In this document: piece by piece, positions 23,296-31,481 of the stretch
How the letters are laid out: every line of letters starts with the position of its first letter
Position numbering within the stretch: position 1 is the first letter of the stretch
Position numbers and translations under genes: made by a program
Notes under the pieces: generated by a model
What the model was told of the DNA's origin: nothing
Seen by the model: the letters and a program-made list of their open reading frames with translations, nothing else
The model's database searches: none
Source of the DNA: Streptomyces sp. AC550_RSS872
GTDB taxonomy: Bacteria > Actinomycetota > Actinomycetes > Streptomycetales > Streptomycetaceae
DNA: 64,000 bases
Direction: 5' to 3'
Assembly: GCF_019049285.1 (NCBI RefSeq)
Contig: NZ_JAGMUL010000043.1
Span: 52,327 to 116,326, forward strand

Positions 23296-24090
23296 CTACT
23301 GCTTGTCGAAGCGCGGGGTGTCCTGCGGCTGCTGCTGGGCCTGCGACTGGCCGTTGCCGCCCTCGATCGCCTGCTGCGAGGACGAGCCTCCCGCCAGCTC
23401 CGCCTTCATGCGCTGCAATTCCAGCTCTACATCCGTACCACCGGAGAGCCGGTCCAGCTCGGCCTGGATGTCGTCCTTGTGCATGCCGGACTGGTCGTCG
23501 AGGGCGCCCGAGGCGAGGAGTTCGTCGATGGCGCCGGCCCGGGCCTGGAGCTGGGCCGTCTTGTCCTCGGCGCGCTGGATCGCCAGGCCTACGTCGCCCA
23601 TCTCCTCCGAGATGCCGGAGAAGGCCTCGCCGATACGGGTCTGGGCCTGGGCCGCGGTGTACGTGGCCTTGATCGTCTCCTTCTTGGTGCGGAAGGCGTC
23701 GACCTTCGCCTGGAGGCGCTGGGCCGCCAGGGTGAGCTTCTCCTCCTCGCCCTGGAGGGTCGCGTGCTGTGTCTCCAGGTCCGTCACCTGCTGCTGGAGG
23801 GCGGCGCGGCGCGACAGCGCCTCGCGGGCCAGGTCCTCGCGGCCCAGCGCGAGCGCCTTGCGGCCCTGGTCCTCCAGCTTCGACGACTGCTGCTGGAGTT
23901 GGTTGAGCTGGAGTTCCAGGCGCTTGCGCGAGGTGGCCACGTCGGCGACGCCGCGGCGGACCTTCTGGAGCAGCTCCAGCTGCTTCTGGTACGAGTAATC
24001 GAGGGTCTCGCGCGGGTCCTCGGCCCGGTCAAGGGCCTTGTTCGCCTTCGCGCGGAAGATCATCCCCATACGCTTCATGACACCGCTCAT
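23296..24090 (-). CDS. pspA: Phage shock protein A / IM30 family membrane-stress protein
   Basis: 264-aa coiled-coil ESCRT-III-like protein that binds stressed membranes and forms oligomeric scaffolds. N-terminal amphipathic segment MKRMGMIFRAKANKALDRAE, then the conserved LDYSYQKQLELLQKVRRGVA and nearly continuous heptads to about residue 215 (QLNQLQQQSSKLEDQ, AALQQQVTDLETQHATLQGE). The Gln-rich tail (GNGQSQAQQQPQDTP) is typical of actinobacterial members. ATG 24090 is used (AAGGGGG 12 bases upstream); ATG 24078 is an alternative. The frame stays open to 24423 without family similarity. First gene of pspA-pspAA. Confidence 0.95.
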   Translation of the reverse strand: MSGVMKRMGMIFRAKANKALDRAEDPRETLDYSYQKQLELLQKVRRGVADVATSRKRLELQLNQLQQQSSKLEDQGRKALALGREDLAREALSRRAALQQQVTDLETQHATLQGEEEKLTLAAQRLQAKVDAFRTKKETIKATYTAAQAQTRIGEAFSGISEEMGDVGLAIQRAEDKTAQLQARAGAIDELLASGALDDQSGMHKDDIQAELDRLSGGTDVELELQRMKAELAGGSSSQQAIEGGNGQSQAQQQPQDTPRFDKQ

Positions 24091-24355
24091 GGGCTTCGCG
24101 CGCCCCCTTCTGACGTCCAGCTCCAGCTCTGCGACAGAACCCACAGTACGGGCCCTGCATCCATTGACGCACTGTTCGGGGACTGATGCGCTCATCCCCA
24201 AGGACGACTGCTGACGCTCCCGCTCCGGCGTAAGGAGTAGGTGACTCCCGGACCGTCCGCAACGTCCCCTCTGTCCCCCTAGGACGACTGGTGTTGCCGG
24301 ATCGTTCCCCATGGGGCTGGGGTCCAACCGCCGGCACCCCGTACCCTTGGGTTTT

Positions 24356-24955
24356 GTGTTCCGTAGCCGTGCCAAGGAAGAGAAGGCCCAGGACGCCGAC
24401 AAGGCGCCGGTGACCGACTCCACTCAGACCCGCCACCCCGAGGCCCCCAAGGGCCGCCCCACGCCCAAGCGCAGTGAGGCCCAGACCCAGCGCCGCAGCG
24501 TCGCCAACACGCCGACGTCGCGCAAGGAGGCCGCCAAGCGGCAGCGCGACGAGCGCCGGGCCGCGCTGGAGAAGCAGCGCCAGGCGCTGGCCGGGGGCGA
24601 CGAGCGGTACCTGCCGGCCCGTGACAAGGGTCCGGTCCGCAAGTTCGCGCGTGACTTCATCGACTCGCGCTTCAACGTCGCGGAGTTCTTCCTCCCGATG
24701 GCCGTGGTCATCCTCGTGCTGAGCATGGTGCGCGTGGCCTCGCTGCAAAACATCGCGCTGCTGCTGTGGCTGGTCGTGATCGTGCTGATCGTGCTCGACT
24801 CGGTGGTCACCGGCTTCCGTCTGAAGAAGCGGCTCGCCGAGCGCTTCCCGGACACCAACCGGCGTGGCGCGGTCGCCTACGCGCTGATGCGCTCCCTCCA
24901 GATGCGCCGGCTCCGGCTGCCGAAGCCTCAGGTCAAGCGCGGAGAGCGGCCCTGA
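24356..24955 (+). CDS. DUF3043 family membrane protein
   Basis: 199-aa actinobacterial protein. N-terminal half is hydrophilic, Lys/Arg/Glu-rich (SRKEAAKRQRDERRAALEKQ), followed by the conserved LPARDKGPVRKFARDFIDSR and two adjacent membrane helices (about 115-135 and 140-160: FFLPMAVVILVLSMVRVA and IALLLWLVVIVLIVLDSVV), then a basic tail. GTG 24356 is preferred; the ATG at 24311 would add 15 atypical residues. Divergent from pspA. Function unknown; the stop overlaps the putative start of the methyltransferase gene. Confidence 0.88.
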   Translation: MFRSRAKEEKAQDADKAPVTDSTQTRHPEAPKGRPTPKRSEAQTQRRSVANTPTSRKEAAKRQRDERRAALEKQRQALAGGDERYLPARDKGPVRKFARDFIDSRFNVAEFFLPMAVVILVLSMVRVASLQNIALLLWLVVIVLIVLDSVVTGFRLKKRLAERFPDTNRRGAVAYALMRSLQMRRLRLPKPQVKRGERP

Positions 24956-25740
24956 GCACAACTGCATTTTCCGGGGGTGCGGCCGACGCCTGGCTCAGCA
25001 AACTGGGCGGGCTGCGTGATGTCGTACGGCAGGAGCTGGTGGGCCGGCAGCTCGACGAGCAGATAGCCGGACGGTTCCCGGTCGGGCAGCGGCTGCGCGT
25101 GCTCGACGTGGGGATGGGCCAGGGCACCCAGGCGCTGCGGCTGGCCCGCGCCGGGCATCAGGTGACCGGCGTCGAGCAGGACCCGAAGATGATCGCGCGG
25201 GCCCGCGAGGAGCTCGCCGGCGAGCCGGAGGGCATCCGGGAGCGGGTGCGCATCGTCCAGGGCGACGGGCGCGACACCGGCGTCCACTTTCTGCCGGGCA
25301 GCTTCGACGTCGTGCTGTGCCACGGTGTGCTGATGTACATCGAGGAGCCCGACCCGCTGCTGGCCGGGCTGGCCCGGATGCTCGCCCCGGGCGGGCTGCT
25401 GTCGCTGCTGGTGCGCAACGGCGACGCGCCGGCCATGCGGCCCGGGCTGTCCGGGGACTGGGCGGGGGCGCTGGCCGCCTTCGACACGACCGCGTACCGG
25501 AACCGGCTGGGGCTCGACGCGCGGGCCGACCGGCTGGCGGATCTGACGGCGACGCTCGCGGGGATCGCGGCGCCGCTGCACGCCTGGTACGGGGTGCGGG
25601 TGTTCACCGATACGGCGGCCGACGGGGCGGAGATCCCGGCGGACGTGGAGACGTTGCTGGCGGTCGAGGAGCGGGCCGGGAAGACGGATCCCTATCGCGG
25701 TGTCGCGGCCCTGCTGCATCTGTGCGGAGTGCGCGGCTGA
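24952..25740 (+). CDS. Class I SAM-dependent methyltransferase, possible CTG start
   Basis: 262-aa Rossmann-fold methyltransferase. The SAM-binding motif is RLRVLDVGMGQGTQALRLAR, with acidic Glu in VTGVEQDPKM, then VQGDGRD and DVVLCHGVLMYIEEPDPLLA (motif IV region). The family-like N-terminus begins at SGGAADAWLSKLGGLRDVV. No ATG or GTG lies near it; the best candidate is CTG 24952, which overlaps the DUF3043 stop as CTGA and has GGAGAG 5 bases upstream. An upstream GTG inside the DUF3043 gene is possible but gives a long arginine-rich extension. Substrate unknown. Confidence 0.85.
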   Translation: MSTTAFSGGAADAWLSKLGGLRDVVRQELVGRQLDEQIAGRFPVGQRLRVLDVGMGQGTQALRLARAGHQVTGVEQDPKMIARAREELAGEPEGIRERVRIVQGDGRDTGVHFLPGSFDVVLCHGVLMYIEEPDPLLAGLARMLAPGGLLSLLVRNGDAPAMRPGLSGDWAGALAAFDTTAYRNRLGLDARADRLADLTATLAGIAAPLHAWYGVRVFTDTAADGAEIPADVETLLAVEERAGKTDPYRGVAALLHLCGVRG

Positions 25741-25796
25741 TCCCGTTCGGGTGAGCAGGACGCGCCTCGTCCTGGCCCCGCGGTGAGACTCGGGGC

Positions 25797-26876
25797 ATGG
25801 ATGCTCGCCGTTTCCGTGCCCGGCGCCCGGCCGTCGCGGTCGCCGTCCTCGTCTGCTGTCTCGGCCTCCTCGCAGCGTGTTCCGGCTCCTCGGCGACGCG
25901 CGAGAACGAGGACTCGACGCGGCAGGCCGCCGTACCGAAGGCGGTCGCCGCGGTCGACGACCTCCAAAACGGCTATCTGAAGGTGATCGAGGACGTCCTG
26001 CCGTCGGTCGTGCAGATCCAGGCCAGGAACGACCTGGGGTCGGGCGTGGTCTACGACGGCCGGGGGCACATCGTCACCAACGCGCACGTCGTCGGGGACG
26101 AGCGGACGTTCCGGGTGATGACCGCCAACAGCGAGGACGAACTCACCGCACGGCTCGTCTCCTCGTACCCGGAGCAGGACCTCGCCGTCGTGAAGCTGGA
26201 CAAGGTGCCGGACGGACTGAAGGCGGCGGAGTTCGGGGACTCGTCGAAGGTGGCGGTCGGGCAGATCGTGCTGGCCATGGGCTCCCCGCTCGGGCTGTCG
26301 TCCAGCGTGACGCAGGGCATCGTCTCGGCGACCGGACGGACCGTCACCGAGGGCGGTGGCAACGGGGGTACGGGCGCGACGATCGCCAACATGGTGCAGA
26401 CGTCGGCCGCCATCAACCCCGGCAACAGCGGTGGCGCCCTGGTGAACCTGGACAGCCGGGTCATCGGCATCCCGACCCTGGCCGCCGTCGACCCCACTCT
26501 CGGGGAGGGCGCGGCGCCCGGCATCGGGTTCGCGATCCCGGCGTCGACGGTGAAGTCGATCGCCGACCAGATCATCAGGGACGGCCGGGTCACCGACTCG
26601 GGCCGGGCGGCGCTCGGCATCACCGGCCGTACGGTCGTGGACGACGACTACCGGGCGGCGGGCGTGGCCGTCGTCGAGGTGCTGACCGGCGGGGCGGCCG
26701 ACCGGGCCGGTCTGGAGCGCGGGGACATCATCACCCGGCTGGGTGACGAGGACATCACCACCATCACGTCCCTGTCCGAGGCGCTGGCGGCCGACAAGCC
26801 GGGTGAGCGGACGACGGTGACGTTCACCCGTAACGGCAGTGAGAAGACGGTGGATGTGACGCTGGGTGAGCAGTGA
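25797..26876 (+). CDS. HtrA/DegP-like trypsin-family serine protease lipoprotein with PDZ domain
   Basis: 359-aa envelope protease. Lipoprotein signal with lipobox LAAC (Cys at residue 29). Trypsin-like domain with full triad: His in IVTNAHVVGDE, Asp in QDLAVVKLDK, Ser in INPGNSGGALVN. A C-terminal PDZ domain (about 270-355, GVAVVEVLTGGAADRAGLE and GDIITRLGDEDI) would recognise misfolded substrates. ATG 25797. Located close to pspA/pspAA, consistent with envelope quality control. Confidence 0.94.
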   Translation: MDARRFRARRPAVAVAVLVCCLGLLAACSGSSATRENEDSTRQAAVPKAVAAVDDLQNGYLKVIEDVLPSVVQIQARNDLGSGVVYDGRGHIVTNAHVVGDERTFRVMTANSEDELTARLVSSYPEQDLAVVKLDKVPDGLKAAEFGDSSKVAVGQIVLAMGSPLGLSSSVTQGIVSATGRTVTEGGGNGGTGATIANMVQTSAAINPGNSGGALVNLDSRVIGIPTLAAVDPTLGEGAAPGIGFAIPASTVKSIADQIIRDGRVTDSGRAALGITGRTVVDDDYRAAGVAVVEVLTGGAADRAGLERGDIITRLGDEDITTITSLSEALAADKPGERTTVTFTRNGSEKTVDVTLGEQ

Positions 26877-26923
26877 CGTGGTGAGCCAGGTCGCGGTGAG
26901 TAAGGGTGCGGTGAGCGGGAGAG

Positions 26924-26955
26924 CGGGGCGAGGGCGTACGGACGCCCTCGCCCCG
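26924..26955. terminator. Bidirectional terminator between HtrA-like gene and small ORF
   Basis: Perfect 14-bp arms CGGGGCGAGGGCGT (26924-26937) and ACGCCCTCGCCCCG (26942-26955) around a 4-nt loop, between convergent genes. Confidence 0.9.
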
Positions 26956-26960
26956 TGGGC

Positions 26961-27170
26961 TCATGCCTCGGCGTGCAGGCTCATCGGGCCGTAGATCTCG
27001 CTGGCGTCCTCGAACAGCCGCACCTGGTCCGCGCCGCCCTCCTGAAGCGCCTTCCAGTGCTCCCCGATCCATGACTCGGCGTCCCCCTGGGTGGTGAACT
27101 CCTCGGGCTGCACCGCGGGCTGGACCTCCGCCCCGTCGGCCTTCTCGAACCGCCACGTCCATGCCGCCAT
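26961..27170 (-). CDS. Small conserved-looking hypothetical protein
   Basis: 69-aa protein MAAWTWRFEKADGAEVQP...SLHAEA, acidic with several aromatic residues. ATG 27170 is chosen because GGAGG lies 6 bases upstream; the frame is open to 27269 without supporting signal. Composition (SWIGEHWKALQEGGADQVRL) resembles the short SPOR-like or DUF proteins of Streptomyces, but no family was identified. Function unknown. Confidence 0.78.
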   Translation of the reverse strand: MAAWTWRFEKADGAEVQPAVQPEEFTTQGDAESWIGEHWKALQEGGADQVRLFEDASEIYGPMSLHAEA

Positions 27171-27283
27171 GTACGCCTCCAAGGTGTCAGCACGTGCAGA
27201 GCCAAGGCCGGATCGAGGTCCGGCTCCTGCCCCTGAGCCTAGTCGGATGCGCGAGACCTGCGCGGACACGCGAAAATCAGTCT

Positions 27284-28486
27284 GTGGAACTGACTCTCCT
27301 CGGCACCGGTGCCCCCGCGGGACTCCCCCGCCCCGACTGTCCGTGCGCGGCGTGTGCGAGCGCGCTCGGCGGTGCCGCGCGGGCGGCGACCGCGTTGCTC
27401 GTGGACGGGGCGCTGCTGCTGGATCTGACGCCCGGGGCGGCGTTCGCGGCGGCCCGGGCCGGGCGTTCTCTGGGGAACGTGCGGCAGGTGCTGCTGTCGC
27501 ATCCGCACGACGGGCCCGCCGTCGAGGTGCCGGGCGGGGTGCCGCAGCCCGGGCGGGTGCCGGACGGGCGGGAGTTGGCGCTGCTGACGGGGCATCGGGT
27601 GCGGGCGGTGGCGATGGACTCGCCGGGCACGGGGTACGCGGTCACCGGGCCGGACGGGCAGCGGCTGCTGTACCTGCCGCCGGGGGGCGCGCCGGCCGGG
27701 CTGGAGAACGGGGCCGTCGGGATGTACGACATGGTGGTCGCCGATGTCGTGGGGCGTCCGGACGCGCTGGCCAAGCTGCGGGCGGTGGGGGCGCTCGGGC
27801 CGACGACGGATGTCATCGCCGTACATCTGGATCATGACGCTCCGCCGGGCGCCGAGCTGCGGCGGCGGCTGGCCGCTGCGGGGGCGCGGGCGGTGCCGGA
27901 CGGGACGACGCTGGTGGTGGGGGTGTACGAGGACGTGCCGGACGTGCCGCGCCGGACGCTGGTGCTGGGCGGGGCCCGGTCGGGGAAATCGGTGGAGGCG
28001 GAGCGGCGGCTGGAGGCCTTCCCGGATGTGCTGTACGTGGCGACGGGCGGTACGCGGGGCGGGGACACCGAGTGGGCGGCGCGGGTCGCCGTGCACCGGG
28101 AGCGGCGGCCGGGGTCGTGGCGTACGGCTGAGACATGTGACCTGGTGCCGCTTCTCTCCGAGGGTGGGGCGCCGTTGTTGATCGACTGTCTGTCCTTGTG
28201 GCTGACGGATGCGATGGACTCCGCCGGGGCGTGGGACGACGCGGTGTGGGCGGAGGGTGGGGAGCGGGCGCTGCGGGAGCGGGTGCGCGAGCTTACGGAG
28301 GCGGTGCGGGCGACTCGGCGGACTGTTGTCGCCGTGTCCAATGAGGTGGGGTCGGGCATTGTGCCGGCCACGGCTTCGGGGCGGAGGTACCGGGATGAAC
28401 TCGGGCGGCTGAATGCCGCGTTTGCGGGTGAATGCGAGCAGGTGGTGCTGGTGGTGGCGGGGCAGGCGGTTGTGCTTCGTGGGTGA
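27284..28486 (+). CDS. cobU: CobU (adenosylcobinamide kinase/guanylyltransferase) with N-terminal degenerate metallo-beta-lactamase-like domain
   Basis: 400-aa fusion-type protein. The C-terminal 175 residues are CobU: P-loop VLGGARSGKSVEAERRLE, VLYVATGG, HRERRPGSWRTAE (the guanylated-His region), LLIDCLSLWL and VSNEVGSGIVPATASGRRYR. It phosphorylates adenosylcobinamide and transfers GMP for nucleotide-loop assembly. The N-terminal 220 residues resemble a metallo-beta-lactamase/PhnP-like fold (LTLLGTGAPAGLPRPDCPC, then LLSHPHDGPAVEVPG) but the HxHxDH metal motif is incomplete, so the domain is probably not a normal hydrolase. GTG 27284 is used. cobT and cobS lie 1.1 and 3.8 kb downstream. Confidence 0.9.
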   Translation: MELTLLGTGAPAGLPRPDCPCAACASALGGAARAATALLVDGALLLDLTPGAAFAAARAGRSLGNVRQVLLSHPHDGPAVEVPGGVPQPGRVPDGRELALLTGHRVRAVAMDSPGTGYAVTGPDGQRLLYLPPGGAPAGLENGAVGMYDMVVADVVGRPDALAKLRAVGALGPTTDVIAVHLDHDAPPGAELRRRLAAAGARAVPDGTTLVVGVYEDVPDVPRRTLVLGGARSGKSVEAERRLEAFPDVLYVATGGTRGGDTEWAARVAVHRERRPGSWRTAETCDLVPLLSEGGAPLLIDCLSLWLTDAMDSAGAWDDAVWAEGGERALRERVRELTEAVRATRRTVVAVSNEVGSGIVPATASGRRYRDELGRLNAAFAGECEQVVLVVAGQAVVLRG

Positions 28487-28520
28487 TTCGCCTACGGGGG
28501 TGCCGCGGATTGTTGTTGTG

Positions 28521-28610
28521 CGGCTGCGGCTGCCTCGTGGCTGGTCGCGCCCACGCGGCGGTAGCCGCACATCAAATACAGCCCCGCGCCCCTAACGGGG
28601 CGCTTCCTTG
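28521..28610 (+). repeat. Intergenic repeat, variant copy E
   Basis: TGGCTGGTCGCGCCCACGCG, then CGGTAGCCGCACATCAAATA and CAGCCCCGCGCCCCTAACG. It shares its ends with the GCAGTTCCCCGCGCCCCT family but has an inserted stem. A reverse copy lies at 51503-51580. It fills the convergent gap between cobU and the next methyltransferase. Confidence 0.7.
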
Positions 28611-29401
28611 CGGGCGATGACTCTGTACGCGTTCGAGAAGCGAGTGCGGCGCAGGGCCGGGGCCAGGAGGTGGTCAAGGGCCCAGGCCACGGCTACGACG
28701 GGTGCGCACGCTCGGGACAGGAGTGAGGGCAGGAGTCGCGTCAGGGCCAGGGACGTCGTGGCTGCGATGTCGTACGGGATGTGCGCGGCTCGGTGGTCCG
28801 TCGAGACGATCGTGCAGCCCTGGAGTTCCAGTTCCTCGCAGAGGGTGTGCAGGGGCATCAGGTGGAGGTGGCCCGGGCGGCTGTGCGGGATCCACAGGCG
28901 GCCGAGGAGTACGGCGAACACGCCGCGGGGGTTGGGGAGTTCGAGGAGGAGGTGGCCGCCCGGGCGCAGGACCGTGAGGGCGGCGCGGAGTTCCGCGCGG
29001 GGGTCCGGGGCGTGTTCGAGGTGGCGGAACATGCTGACGACGTCGTAGCGGGCGCGCAGGCGGGCAGTGATGCGGGGGTCGGTGAGGTGGCCGACGTGGG
29101 CTTCCTCCACCCGCTCGGCGACGCGGGCGTCCAGGACGCGGTGGGTGAGGTCCAGGCCGTCGAACGCCGTGTACGGGAAGAGTTCCTTGGCAGCCTCCGG
29201 GAAGCGGGCGAAGCCCGTGCCGACGTCCAGCCAGCTCTCCGGCTCGGGGAAGGGGAGCGCGGCGCGGGCCGCTGCTCTCAGCCGGCGGTACGGCAGCCGG
29301 GTGAGGCGTAGGTGCCGGGGGACGAATCGCTGGTCCCGGCAGGCGGCGAGGGTGAACGCGCAGTCGGCGCGGTGTCGTTCGGAGGGTGCGGTCGCGGTCA
29401 T
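28592..29401 (-). CDS. Class I SAM-dependent methyltransferase
   Basis: 269-aa protein with a SAM-binding motif ESWLDVGTGFARFPEAAKEL, a second acidic strand FDGLDLTHRVLD, MFRHLEHAPDPRAELRAALT (motif IV/post I) and VLRPGGHLLLELPNPRG. This is the ubiquinone/biotin-type methyltransferase layout, with a C-terminal hydrophobic stretch (about 220-250). ATG 29401 is used with GGGAG 6 bases upstream; the open frame to 29503 lacks family similarity. It is encoded between cobU and cobT on the opposite strand, so a role in cobalamin synthesis is not implied. Substrate unknown. Confidence 0.88.
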   Translation of the reverse strand: MTATAPSERHRADCAFTLAACRDQRFVPRHLRLTRLPYRRLRAAARAALPFPEPESWLDVGTGFARFPEAAKELFPYTAFDGLDLTHRVLDARVAERVEEAHVGHLTDPRITARLRARYDVVSMFRHLEHAPDPRAELRAALTVLRPGGHLLLELPNPRGVFAVLLGRLWIPHSRPGHLHLMPLHTLCEELELQGCTIVSTDHRAAHIPYDIAATTSLALTRLLPSLLSRACAPVVAVAWALDHLLAPALRRTRFSNAYRVIARKEAPR

Positions 29402-29628
29402 GAGCGGCTCCCGGGCGCGAGGGCGTACGGCGGGGGCGTACGCCCGGGGGGTACGGCGGGTGGAGCGAGCATGCCCGGACCATGCCCCGACAATCCACTG
29501 CAAAACGGAACGTATGGGATGTCGATCTTGGGTGCAACGACGTCACACGGATGGGGTGGTGACGTGGCGGGATCCGCGGGGGCCATGTGGCGCCGTTCTG
29601 TTCGACCGGTGCCGGTACTGTTCGGCGA

Positions 29629-30750
29629 ATGAGCTCGCTTAATCTCGACGACTTCACTGATCTGATCGAGCGCCCCGACGGAGGGGTACGCCGTGACGCA
29701 GAGGCGCGCCGTGAGCGTCAGATCGTGCCGCCCGGGGCGCTGGGGCGCCTCGACGACCTGGGTGAGTGGCTGGCCGCCGCGCAGTCCGCCGTGCCGGTGC
29801 GGCCGATCGAACAGCCGCGGGTCGTTCTGTTCGCCGGCGACCACGGTGTCGCCGAGCTGGGGGTGTCGGCGCGCGAGGCGGGCAGCGCCGCGGAGTTGGT
29901 GCGGGAGATCCTCGAGGGCGGCCGGCCCGTGTCGGTGCTCGCGCGGCGGCTCGGGGTTCCGGTGCGGGTCGTGGACATGGCGCTGGACTGCGACCCGGAG
30001 TCGTTGCCGGAGGCGGTCGTACGGCATCGGGTGCGGCGCGGCAGCGGGCGTATCGATGTCGAGGACGCGTTGACGCCGGAGGAGGCCGAGGCGGCCTTCC
30101 GGGCCGGGGTGGCGGTGGCCGACGAGGAGGCCGACTCCGGTACGGATCTGGTGGTGCTCGGCGATGTGAGCGTGGGCGGCACCACGGCGGCGGGGGTGCT
30201 GGTCGCCGCGCTGTGCGGGACCGACGCGTCGGTCGTCACCGGGCGGGGCGGGCTGGCCATCGACGACCTGGCGTGGATGCGCAAGTGCGCGGCGATCCGG
30301 GACGCGCTGCGCCGGGCGCGGCCCGTGCTCGGGGATCAGCTCCAGCTGCTCGCGACGGTGGGCGGCGCGGACCTCGCCGCGATCACCGGGTTCCTGCTCC
30401 AGAGCGCGGTGCGGAAGATGCCGGTCGTGCTGGACGGGGTCGTGGTCGCCGCCTGTGCGCTGGTCGGCCAGCGGGTCGCCTTCCGGGCGCCGGACTGGTG
30501 GCTGGCCGCACACGACAGCGGGGAGCCGGGCCAGGCGAAGGCCCTGGACCGCATGGCCCTGGAGCCCCTGCTCGACCCGGGCGTCAAGGTCGGCGAGGGC
30601 GCCGGCGGCCTGCTGACCCTCTCCCTGGTCCAGGCCGCGGCGGCACTGGCCGCAGAGCTCCCGGAGCAGCCGGAGCCGGAGAAGCCGGAGGACTCGCAGA
30701 CGTCGGCGGAGGAGGAGCCCGAGCCTGAGCAGGAGGGCGATTCGTCCTGA
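29629..30750 (+). CDS. cobT: Nicotinate-nucleotide:dimethylbenzimidazole phosphoribosyltransferase
   Basis: Makes alpha-ribazole phosphate for the lower ligand of cobalamin. 373 aa from ATG 29629. Family landmarks: PPGALGRLDDLGEW, VVLFAGDHGVAELGVS, LVVLGDVSVGGTTAAGVLVA (nucleotide/phosphate binding), VVLDGVVVAACALV and the catalytic glutamate in DPGVKVGEGAGGLLTL. The C-terminal 25 residues are a Glu/Pro-rich tail not found in the core enzyme. No cobalamin riboswitch was recognised upstream. Works with CobU and CobS. Confidence 0.94.
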   Translation: MSSLNLDDFTDLIERPDGGVRRDAEARRERQIVPPGALGRLDDLGEWLAAAQSAVPVRPIEQPRVVLFAGDHGVAELGVSAREAGSAAELVREILEGGRPVSVLARRLGVPVRVVDMALDCDPESLPEAVVRHRVRRGSGRIDVEDALTPEEAEAAFRAGVAVADEEADSGTDLVVLGDVSVGGTTAAGVLVAALCGTDASVVTGRGGLAIDDLAWMRKCAAIRDALRRARPVLGDQLQLLATVGGADLAAITGFLLQSAVRKMPVVLDGVVVAACALVGQRVAFRAPDWWLAAHDSGEPGQAKALDRMALEPLLDPGVKVGEGAGGLLTLSLVQAAAALAAELPEQPEPEKPEDSQTSAEEEPEPEQEGDSS

Positions 30751-30773
30751 TTGTCGGCATATGATCCCCACTC

Positions 30774-31481
30774 GTGAGAGCTGACGCCCTCGGCCGTCGG
30801 GCCCGTGCCGAGTGGGGAGCGTTGTACCTCGCCGTTCGGGGGGCGTTGGCCGAGCGGCCCTGGTGGGCGGCCGCGCCGATGACCATGGGAGCCGTCTGTC
30901 TGACGGGGCTGGTGCAGGGGGTGCAGAACCAGTCCTGGGGGTATCGGGTCGTCCAGGACCTCGGGGCCGTTCGCGCCGAGGATCCACTGTGGCAGGCGCT
31001 CGCGCGGACGCCGTTGTCGCTGTTCGCACCCGCCCTCGACCTGCCGGTGTGGGGCGCGCTCGCGCAGATCCTGGTGGTGTTCGGGATCGCGGAGCTCTGT
31101 CTGGGCTGGTGGCGGACGCTCGTCATCGCCTACGTCGCGACCCTCGCCGGCACACTGTACGCGCGCGCGGGCATCGCGCTCGGCCCGGACCACCCGATCG
31201 GGCTGCCCGCCTCGGACGCGCGGGTCGTGGACACGGGGCCGTCGGCGGCCGTGGTGGGGCTGGCGGTCTTCCTCGGGTGGCGCTACGGCGCGTATGTCAC
31301 CGCCGCGGTGGTGATCGTGGCGATGGTGGTCGAGGTGGTACTGGAGGACAACCTCGCCGGGAAGGAGCACCTGGCGGCCATCGCGGCGGTGCTGGTGCTG
31401 TGCGCGGTGTCGGCGGTGCGTCAGCGGCGTTCCAGGGCCCGGGACGGGTCCACGTCAGGGGCGCCGCCGATCCAGTCCTGA
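30774..31481 (+). CDS. Rhomboid-like integral membrane protein
   Basis: 235-aa protein with about six membrane segments (for example APMTMGAVCLTGLVQG, AQILVVFGIAELCLGWW, LVIAYVATLAGTLYARA, AAVVGLAVFLGWRYGAYV, TAAVVIVAMVVEVVL, HLAAIAAVLVLCAVSAV). TGPSAAVVG resembles the rhomboid GxSx active-site motif and EHLAAIAA resembles its helix-6 His motif, so a Ser-His dyad is possible. GTG 30774. It follows cobT closely and its last 61 bp overlap the convergent gene. Protease activity is unproven. Confidence 0.8.
   Translation: MRADALGRRARAEWGALYLAVRGALAERPWWAAAPMTMGAVCLTGLVQGVQNQSWGYRVVQDLGAVRAEDPLWQALARTPLSLFAPALDLPVWGALAQILVVFGIAELCLGWWRTLVIAYVATLAGTLYARAGIALGPDHPIGLPASDARVVDTGPSAAVVGLAVFLGWRYGAYVTAAVVIVAMVVEVVLEDNLAGKEHLAAIAAVLVLCAVSAVRQRRSRARDGSTSGAPPIQS

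Noticed and set aside
27171..29628. Search for a cobalamin riboswitch upstream of cobU or cobT
   Set aside because: No B12-box-like conserved core or expected long structured leader was recognised.
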